DNA of 16,765 nucleotides from Clostridia bacterium (lineage in GTDB: Bacteria; Bacillota_A; Clostridia; Oscillospirales; CAG-382), in assembly GCA_017517985.1 (NCBI GenBank), contig JAFWWX010000018.1, positions 1-16,765 of the forward strand, in the 5' to 3' direction. Position 1 is the stretch's first letter. Each line of letters opens with the position of its first letter. Below the pieces are notes generated by a model, which ran no database searches, had not been told where the DNA came from, and was given only the letters and a program-made list of their open reading frames with translations. This document shows, in pieces, positions 6,459-12,700 of this stretch. Made by a program: the position numbers and the translations under genes.

Positions 6459-6737
6459 ATGCTTTTTACCGAGTATAATGCTAAAGATTATATTCCGTTT
6501 AAGAACAGATTATTATCTGAACGATTCAAAAAATACTCTTTGGGGAGTATCTATTGCCATATCTATAGGGAACGATTGTGTAAACTTTTCTATGTTGCTG
6601 TGTATAGCTGTGATTGTCCGCAATTTAAAGGCAAATATAGCTTTGTGAAGTGTAGGCATAGAGCTATAAAAATGTTGCTGAATTTAAAGAAAAGGAACTG
6701 CCTAATGCGGGTAGGCAGTTCCTTATCCCCAAAGTAA
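6459..6737 (+). CDS. Small SWIM-type zinc-finger protein, possibly a fragment
   Basis: This 92-residue frame contains CDCPQFKGKYSFVKCRH (residues about 51-67), an exact C-x-C-x(n)-C-x-H SWIM zinc-finger pattern, followed by a short helix (AIKMLLNL), as in known SWIM domains (CxCPDF....CKH). Family knowledge: SWIM fingers bind DNA or proteins and occur in helicases, MULE-type transposases and small unknown proteins. The start is weak: no ribosome binding site precedes the ATG, and an in-frame TGA lies 18 bases upstream. The last 15 codons run through a 13-bp hairpin (6692-6724). It could therefore be a decayed remnant of a longer SWIM protein or transposase. The motif argues for real ancestry; present expression is doubtful. 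Confidence 0.45.
   Translation: MLFTEYNAKDYIPFKNRLLSERFKKYSLGSIYCHIYRERLCKLFYVAVYSCDCPQFKGKYSFVKCRHRAIKMLLNLKKRNCLMRVGSSLSPK
6692..6724. terminator. Strong hairpin at the 3' end of the SWIM ORF
   Basis: AAGGAACTGCCTA (6692-6704) and TAGGCAGTTCCTT (6712-6724) form a perfect 13-bp stem with a 7-base loop. A pyrimidine-rich tail (TTCCTTTTCTTT) follows on the minus strand, while the plus strand has only TATCCCC. It could end leftward transcription or be a structural element. Lying inside the SWIM frame, it also casts some doubt on the frame's C-terminus. Confidence 0.45.
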
Positions 6738-6990
6738 AAACCCGCTTTCCAACAGATGTCCTTTAGGTAAATGCTCTATACGTTACGTTGTTGAGAGTAA
6801 ATAATGCAATGAAGGAAAATTTCATCGCAGACAAATATGTGTATTTTACCTAATTCACATACCGAAAGGCAATCCGGTAGTGTGGTGCAACACCTCAAAA
6901 GCCCTCCTTGAAAATGCACTATTACACTAAGGGGCTATCGGATTGTCTTACAAAAAAAGAAAAGCTATCCCTTCGGACGGCTTTTTATAA
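6738..6990 (+). ncRNA. Candidate structured non-coding RNA ending in a terminator
   Basis: No coding region is visible. GGCAATCCGGTAG (6868-6880) pairs with CTATCGGATTGTC (6935-6947) over 13 positions with two G-U pairs. The stem extends inward through TGT/ACA and GTGCA/TGCAC, giving an 80-base imperfect hairpin. An alternative pairing, AGCCC-CCTT (6900-6909) with AAGGGGCT (6929-6936), would compete with it. A terminator follows at 6960-6986. A promoter was not identified and the 5' end is unknown. No match to a known RNA family could be recalled. Confidence 0.4.
6960..6986 (+). terminator. Intrinsic terminator of the candidate RNA
   Basis: AAAAGC...TCC (6960-6970) pairs with GGA...GCTTTT (6975-6985) around a CTTC loop, with one mismatch and one G-U pair, and runs into CTTTTTATAAT. 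It reads rightward, so transcription enters from the left, where no intact gene with a clear start is present. Confidence 0.65.
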
Positions 6991-7140
6991 TAATATTCTT
7001 TCTATATGCAATGGTCAAACACTTAAACGAAAACCAATCAGTTTATGATAAGAAGTCTTGCAACGAAACATAGCGTAGAAAGTGTTTGATGTTGGCATAA
7101 TCGTGAAGGTGCTTTTATGATTTTTCTATAAGGGAGCCTC
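6991..7140. other. Gene-free gap with one long-range inverted repeat
   Basis: TCAAACACTT (7015-7024) is complementary to AAGTGTTTGA (7080-7089), a perfect 10-bp inverted repeat with a 55-base gap. Nothing else is recognised. Confidence 0.4.
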
Positions 7141-7177
7141 CAAAAAATACTAATAAAGACTGGTCATTTTTATTAGT
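7141..7177 (-). terminator. Terminator of the XRE repressor gene
   Basis: Read on the minus strand, ACTAATAAA pairs with TTTATTAGT (plus positions 7169-7177 and 7149-7157) over 9 bp with an 11-base loop, and is followed by ATTTTTTGG. A second 9-bp AT-rich hairpin (7191-7199 with 7211-7219) lies between it and the stop codon of the repressor. The stem is AT-rich, so efficiency is uncertain. Confidence 0.55.
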
Positions 7178-7242
7178 CCTTATTCTCCTGTTTTATTGGA
7201 GTTTTCAAAGCCAATAAAAATAGAATGTATCTTTTTGTGCCT

Positions 7243-7584
7243 TCACCCTTTTTGATTATCATATAATTTAAGACATTCATCTATTATACTTTCTATAATT
7301 TTAATTTGAGTCTGTGAGAGTTGTCTTAATTTGTTAGAAATTAAACTTGTATCCTTGTCCGTAGTTTCACCCGTCAACAAATAATCAATGCTAACTTCAA
7401 GAGCATCCGCCATCTTGATTACATTTTCGGGACGCATAGCTCTTTTACCCAATTCGGCATAGGAAACAAATTGCGGTGTCATATTTCCTTTTTCGGCAAG
7501 CTCTTCCTGAGTCAAGCCCATCTCTTGCCTGCGTTTGGCTATTCTTTGCCCCATTTCGTTAAGAAGGACAATATCTCTTGACAT
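7243..7584 (-). CDS. XRE-family transcriptional regulator
   Basis: This 113-residue protein has an N-terminal HTH_3 domain (about residues 8-65: IAKRRQEMGLTQEELAEKGN, recognition helix PQFVSYAELGKR, and the SIDYLLTG end typical of the family). A C-terminal helical part (residues 70-113) is likely for dimerisation. The frame can begin at a GTG at 7593, but AGGTGA lies 5 bases before the ATG at 7582-7584 and overlaps that GTG, so the ATG is preferred. It is divergent from the SLOG-like gene, with about 117 bases between the starts and a palindrome (7610-7628) in the gap. The likely job is to repress itself and the SLOG gene by binding there; this last step is inferred from the layout. Confidence 0.92.
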   Translation of the reverse strand: MSRDIVLLNEMGQRIAKRRQEMGLTQEELAEKGNMTPQFVSYAELGKRAMRPENVIKMADALEVSIDYLLTGETTDKDTSLISNKLRQLSQTQIKIIESIIDECLKLYDNQKG

Positions 7585-7609
7585 TGGAATCACCTACCTT
7601 ATTATTAAA

Positions 7610-7628
7610 ATTTTACCAATTGTAAAAT
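7610..7628. promoter_or_regulatory. Candidate operator for the XRE regulator
   Basis: ATTTTAC-CAATT-GTAAAAT is a perfect 7-bp inverted repeat with a 5-base centre, in the short gap between the divergent regulator and SLOG genes and 20 bases before the SLOG -35 box. Size and place fit an XRE operator. Confidence 0.6.
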
Positions 7629-7648
7629 ACAAAATTAAGCGGTAGTTG

Positions 7649-7678
7649 TTGATTTTAATAATCGTGTTGTCGTATAAT
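7649..7678 (+). promoter_or_regulatory. Promoter of the SLOG-like gene
   Basis: TTGATT (7649-7654) and TATAAT (7673-7678) are separated by 18 bases and lie 23 bases before the ATG at 7702. The -10 box is exact consensus. Confidence 0.7.
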
Positions 7679-7701
7679 TAATTCTATAAGGAGTGTTGAA
7701 A

Positions 7702-8637
7702 ATGAAAGAAACAGCAGTTTGCGTTGTCGGTCAGATAAATATTGACGAAGCTAACAAGATGGAAATCAAAAGTTATTTGGCTGAAGAAGTTCTCCATTTA
7801 ATTATTGAAGGACACTATTCTTTTTTAATTGGAGATAATACAGGTTTTCAAAGATTGGTATTAGAAACTCTCATTCAGATGAAAACCGTATTTTCTCAAA
7901 TTGAAATCACATCATACGAATCTATTGGCGGTGCTGCAAAAAAGAAAAGTGAGTCTGATGAGAAAGAATTTCAAAGACTTAAAGAAATGGTAAATTATTG
8001 TTGTTCTGTTCACGAAACTCGAAAGGCAAAAATACCTTACACTACAAAATCAATGATTGATAATTCTTGTTTGTGTTTATGCTATTATGATACAGATATT
8101 GAAAACAGCGATAGAGACACAGTTTTAGAATATGCAATAAAAAAAGGACATAGTATTATCAATATTTCGGATAAAATAAGAACTCATAAAGAAAATATGT
8201 TAAATACATCGTCAGACCCTTGCAAATCAGAAGCATATCATTATGAATGTGACTATACATCATACGAGCCGGAGGAAAGTGTTACTGATAATAAGTTGAA
8301 AGACTTTTATAAAAAAATTGGTGCTACACCAATCGAAGACCCATTTGATAGCTCACCTAAACGGGTTATTCCCGAAGATAAAGAAACTTTCTACAAACTT
8401 CGTGACTTGCTTAATGTTTATGTTCTTATGCATCACGGAAAGATGTCAGCAACCGTTGACTGCGAAAAATGGTATGCAAAAATAGAAGTATTCTTATCCT
8501 TTGTGGAGTTTACAAGTATAGAAGAACTTGTTTTATTGAGATATATCAGTGAAAAAGTGCAGAACATGACTATAAGTCCTACTGATGATGGAAAAGTAAG
8601 GATGTATATTCAAATAAATTATTTTGAGAATATTTAA
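7702..8637 (+). CDS. SLOG-domain (YpsA/DUF1273-like) protein
   Basis: This is a 311-residue cytoplasmic protein. Residues 1 to about 155 follow the Rossmann-like SLOG pattern of YpsA/DUF1273: beta strand AVCVVGQI, a helix, IIEGHYSFLIGDNTGFQRLVLETL in the place of 'G...F..G.A.G.D..A.E', strand QIEITSYE, then TTKSMIDNSCLCLCYYD and a final YAIKKGHSIINI. The Gly-rich loop is divergent. The C-terminal 85 residues (from DKETFYKLRDLL) form a separate, unrecognised domain. AAGGAG (7688-7693) lies 8 bases before the ATG; an upstream GTG at 7693 overlaps that site and is less likely. Family knowledge: SLOG domains bind nucleotide-derived ligands in stress, plasmid and anti-phage systems. The divergent XRE gene suggests switched expression. 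The ligand and role are unknown. Confidence 0.7.
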   Translation: MKETAVCVVGQINIDEANKMEIKSYLAEEVLHLIIEGHYSFLIGDNTGFQRLVLETLIQMKTVFSQIEITSYESIGGAAKKKSESDEKEFQRLKEMVNYCCSVHETRKAKIPYTTKSMIDNSCLCLCYYDTDIENSDRDTVLEYAIKKGHSIINISDKIRTHKENMLNTSSDPCKSEAYHYECDYTSYEPEESVTDNKLKDFYKKIGATPIEDPFDSSPKRVIPEDKETFYKLRDLLNVYVLMHHGKMSATVDCEKWYAKIEVFLSFVEFTSIEELVLLRYISEKVQNMTISPTDDGKVRMYIQINYFENI

Positions 8638-8657
8638 TATTTATAAAAGAGATTTTC

Positions 8658-8692
8658 AAAAAAGAGGAGTGCAGAGTTGCACTCCTCTTTTT
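8658..8692. terminator. Bidirectional terminator between SLOG gene and RHS-LRR operon
   Basis: AAAGAGGAGTGCA (8661-8673) and TGCACTCCTCTTT (8678-8690) form a perfect 13-bp stem with a GAGT loop, flanked by an A-run on the left and a T-run on the right. It can therefore end transcription from both sides. Confidence 0.9.
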
Positions 8693-8794
8693 GAAATTTA
8701 CCTAAATTGTGTGTGCCTATATGAACTAAACTGTTTGAAATGAAATATTATTAATAGTTTTTTGAGAATCAAGTTGTATGACAACTGCTTTTAA

Positions 8795-9754
8795 TTAAAC
8801 TGCTTTGTAGGGAATGTTATTAGCTTTTGCAAATTCGATAACATAGTCAGACGATGAGACAATAACCAAATTGGGGCAGCCCCAAAACGCCCTATTGTCT
8901 ATTGATGTAACACTTTCGGGTATATAGAGTTCTTTAAGACTCTTGCAGTTTTGGAAAGCAATAGTTCCAATTACCTTTAAATTATCAGGCAGTCTGTCAA
9001 TTTCAAGGTTTTTACAATCTCGAAAAGCTCCGAAGCCAATAACCTCAAGATTATCAGGCAAGTTTATTGTTTTTAAGCTCACGCAACCATCAAACGCCTG
9101 TGTTTGAATTCTCTCTACAGTTTCAGGTAAGACTATGTTTTCCAATGATTTACACCAAGCAAAAGCGAATCCGTCAATTTCCGTAACCTTACTGCCCATT
9201 TTTACCGTTTTCAAATTTGTACATTCCACACATAAGTGTGCAGGAATACAATCAAGCGATTCAGGAATAACCAATTCAGTTAACTTTCTGCACCTGTCAA
9301 AAGTTCCTGCACGCAAATATTTAATTGTTGACGGCAATGTAACTTTTTCAAGGCTCTTTAAACTGGTTAAAGGAGCAATTACAAAATCAATTCCTTCGGG
9401 TATTACAACCTCTTTTACCGTCAAGCTGAAACCGAAACCGTTTGCAGCAATAACCCTGTAACCGCCTAATGACGTGGGAAGCGTCATTTTTTCGGAATGA
9501 ACGTTGGTGTTTTCAATTATTGCAAAGGAATCTTTGTAAACGGAATATGTATAGCCGTTTTCTTTGTTGCCTTCACTTAACAGGTTATCAAAGTTATCAA
9601 TGTATTCAAAAAACTCTCGGTCATTTGCAAAGGAAACGGTCATTTCCTTTACGGGAGTATCAACAGGCGGCTGTTCTACACCACCGTGAAGTCCCAAAAC
9701 ACTTAAGATTGAAATAACAAAAGCTGTAACTAACGAAATAATACTATTAAACAA
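8795..9754 (-). CDS. BspA-type leucine-rich repeat surface protein
   Basis: This protein has about 319 residues. An N-terminal hydrophobic segment (LFNSIISLVTAFVISILSVLGL) serves as signal or anchor. After a short Pro-rich linker and a beta region come about nine LRR_5 repeats of about 23 residues, with patterns such as LTSLKSLEKVTLPSTI, AFDGCVSLKTINLPDNLEVIG and AFQNCKSLKELYIPESVTSID. The end, NNIPYKAV, is typical of this family. The frame also opens at a GTG (9763), but AGAGGTGG lies 5 bases before a TTG at 9754, so TTG is preferred. The RHS gene stops at 9771, only 7-16 bases upstream, so the two are co-transcribed and probably translationally coupled. BspA-like repeats bind host or bacterial surface proteins; here the partner is unknown. 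Confidence 0.88.
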   Translation of the reverse strand: MFNSIISLVTAFVISILSVLGLHGGVEQPPVDTPVKEMTVSFANDREFFEYIDNFDNLLSEGNKENGYTYSVYKDSFAIIENTNVHSEKMTLPTSLGGYRVIAANGFGFSLTVKEVVIPEGIDFVIAPLTSLKSLEKVTLPSTIKYLRAGTFDRCRKLTELVIPESLDCIPAHLCVECTNLKTVKMGSKVTEIDGFAFAWCKSLENIVLPETVERIQTQAFDGCVSLKTINLPDNLEVIGFGAFRDCKNLEIDRLPDNLKVIGTIAFQNCKSLKELYIPESVTSIDNRAFWGCPNLVIVSSSDYVIEFAKANNIPYKAV

Positions 9755-9770
9755 TACTTCCACCTCTTAA

Positions 9771-12700
9771 TTATGTAGTAAATTTTACTGGATTATTTGC
9801 CCAAGTAATTTTCACTTGAGAACCATTTACTTCACTTTCATACCAACCATCTCCTCTTCTCTTTCCCAAGTTACTATCAAACAGTTTAGCCATTCGCTTA
9901 TCTCTAAAAAATATCTGTGCTTTTAAAACTAAGTTATTAGGTTTAAGAGAATTTCCGTTTAAAAAATCTCCCACTCCATTACTCACAATAAATCCCGTAA
10001 GCCACCAATGTTTATCAGTAGACATACGTATTATTTCGGTTGGTTCATTGTAATTATCTAATTGATATAAGACAAATCTCATCGGGAAAAGTTCTACAGA
10101 ACATTTATAATGAAAAGGTTTTTTTCCAAAAATGTTAGCTTTACTTTTATTGTAAATTCCTATTTCAGCACCTATGGTGATTCCATATCTGCCTTTCCAA
10201 AGTTCTACTCTCCAATACATATTGTCGTAGTAGAATTCACTTATTAAACAATCAATAAAAATGCCTGCAAAACCAGCAGAATAATCGTATAAATCATTAT
10301 ATCCAAATGCTCTCTGCCAACAGTCCACCGCTGTTGTCCACGGACGAGTAAACCATTCTATACCAAAATCCGAAGGTGGAATAAATCCCAAGATACCATT
10401 ATCCCAAATACTTGTTCCTGAGGGGTCTGTGTATTTTATTGGATTATTTTCGCAATATGCGAAAACGTTTCCCCCAAATACATTAGAATAATCCGCATGA
10501 ACATAAATATCTCTGTTTATGAATCTTCCCCAAAGAGGATTATAATAGCGGCTCTGAAGATAGTAATATCCTGTTTCTGTATCGTAATAGTAGCCTCGAT
10601 ACCTAATCGGATTGAGTGCTCCTATTGTTGAGGCTTGTGTACCTGATATGGTAATTAAATATCCCCAAGCATCATATTTATAATAAACAACAGGTACACC
10701 GGAAGAATCTATAATTGTTGTTACATCACCGTGTTTGTTCTTTAAATAATAGAACAATTCACTTGAATTATCAGTTAACTTTGCAAAAGCAATTATTTCA
10801 TCGTTATTATCGTAAATAAAGTAGAGCGTGGTTGTCCCGTCACTCTGTGAAACAAGTTTTCCATCTTCTGACCAGGAATAGATATAATTCTTAGTCGTTC
10901 CGTTTTCAGCAACAGATTTATGCGTTCGTAATCCCGAGTCATTATATTTAAATGAAAGAGATTTGTCTGACGATGACATTGTGGCAAGCTGTCTTCCTGC
11001 TGTCCAAGAATATGTAGTTCCGTTATAACTTAACGGATTGCCTATCGCATCATAGGTTATGGGGACTCCGTTAACAGCAGTAAGTTTATCAGGCCAATTT
11101 TCATCGTTATATTCAAATTCAAGATGTTCATAACTACCGTAATTATCTGTCCACAAGTCTTTTGATACAACGTTTCCACCTGTATCGTACTCCATTGTTT
11201 CGGTATAAAGCCAACCTGACGAGTAAGTTAACTGATCCGCTTCATCATATTCATAATCCTGATAATAATAAATGTCAGTTTGTTCTTCTTCGAAAATAAT
11301 ATTATTATTCTCATAAGAATAACCCCAATAAAAATAACCTTTTTTGCCGTCCTCTCGTTGATAGTTAGTGCCAATATTGGATAATTGATTAGATGTGTTT
11401 TCCCCTATTTGTGAATAAGTATAATTTGTTCGGATTTTTTGACCATCTGTCCATCCTTCAAAGCCTACCACTGTTTGTGCTTTTCTACCGTAGTAGTCAG
11501 CAGTATCCGTTTGTTCAAGAGATAAAGAATCATTGGTAACGGTAAAAGTCTTTGAAGATTTACCCGTAGAAGTGCTGAAAGTACCGCTATCCGAGTCATC
11601 ATAGACAAAAGAAAATCCGTTTACTGTTTCAACAAAGTTTCTGTCATTATCATAAGTTGACTGATAAATAACATTGTTATTTGAGTCTTTTATAATATAA
11701 GAAGATTCTCCGAAGTTGGTAACAAAACCTGTTTTTCTATCGGTTGCGGAAACAAGTTCACCATTGTAATAGGAATACACATATTCATATCCGATGTGAG
11801 TTGAATCGTTTTCTATAGCGGTAATGTTGCCATCTGCATCATAAGAGTAGCGTATTACCTGTCCGTTACCATAAGTAACGGTTGATACCTTATCGTTGTT
11901 TTTGCCGGCAGCATAGTTATACGATGCAAGTGTCTGATTGCCAACTTTAATTGCTTTTGGATTTCCATACGCATCATAATCAAAGGAATAATTTACTCCG
12001 TTGGCTGTTGAGATTGATGTCAACTTGTCTTTTGTATAAGTATAGGAATTACTTACTGTGCCAATTTCACCGTCAACTCCGACACCGCTTACCGCTTTTG
12101 AAACCTCTGCCAATTCCAGCATTGCATTATATTTGTACTGAATTGTATTATCATTGGCATCGGTAACTTCAGTTAATGTTCCATTAGATAAATCATAATC
12201 GTATTCTGTTGTATTGCCGAGTGAATCACTAACAGAAGCTATAGAATTATTATCTTCGGCATATGTATATGTTTCGGAAAGAATAGTTGAGCCGTCAGAA
12301 TTTGATTTTAAGAGTAAATTACCGAAATCGTCATACTCAGTTGTTGATGTTGCCTTACAAGAAACGCAGGTACATTCTTCAAAACTTTCACATTCACAAA
12401 GGCAACCATTTCCGAACTGACAATCTGTTCCGCAAGCACAAGAAACTACTTCTATTGAACTAGATGAATTAAGAGTTAAATCAATACTTTCATCGTTGAA
12501 ATAGGAGCTGTCTGCTTTGTAGAAAGAAATATCAGCATAATATAATGGCGACACCTGATAATCATTGAGAATATAGAAGTTTACATACTCCGTTCCGGCG
12601 GGTACAGTAATACAGCAAGGCATAAACTGCCAACCTGTTATTGCAGTATCTATCGGATAAACAGCGGTAACAGTAACTGCACCCTCGGCATTGATTGCTT

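Noticed and set aside
6073..6990. Known large RNA (ROOL or GOLLD) or a group II intron
   Set aside because: No reverse transcriptase, tRNA neighbours or recalled signature sequences are visible; assignment needs covariance models.
8772..8786. AGTTGT-ATG-ACAACT hairpin as the LRR gene terminator
   Set aside because: The stem is only 6 bp and no T-run follows on the minus strand; the hairpin at 8661-8690 is far stronger.
9135..9717. Two plus-strand frames opposite the LRR gene
   Set aside because: They are antisense to clear LRR repeats and show no start signal or recognisable protein.
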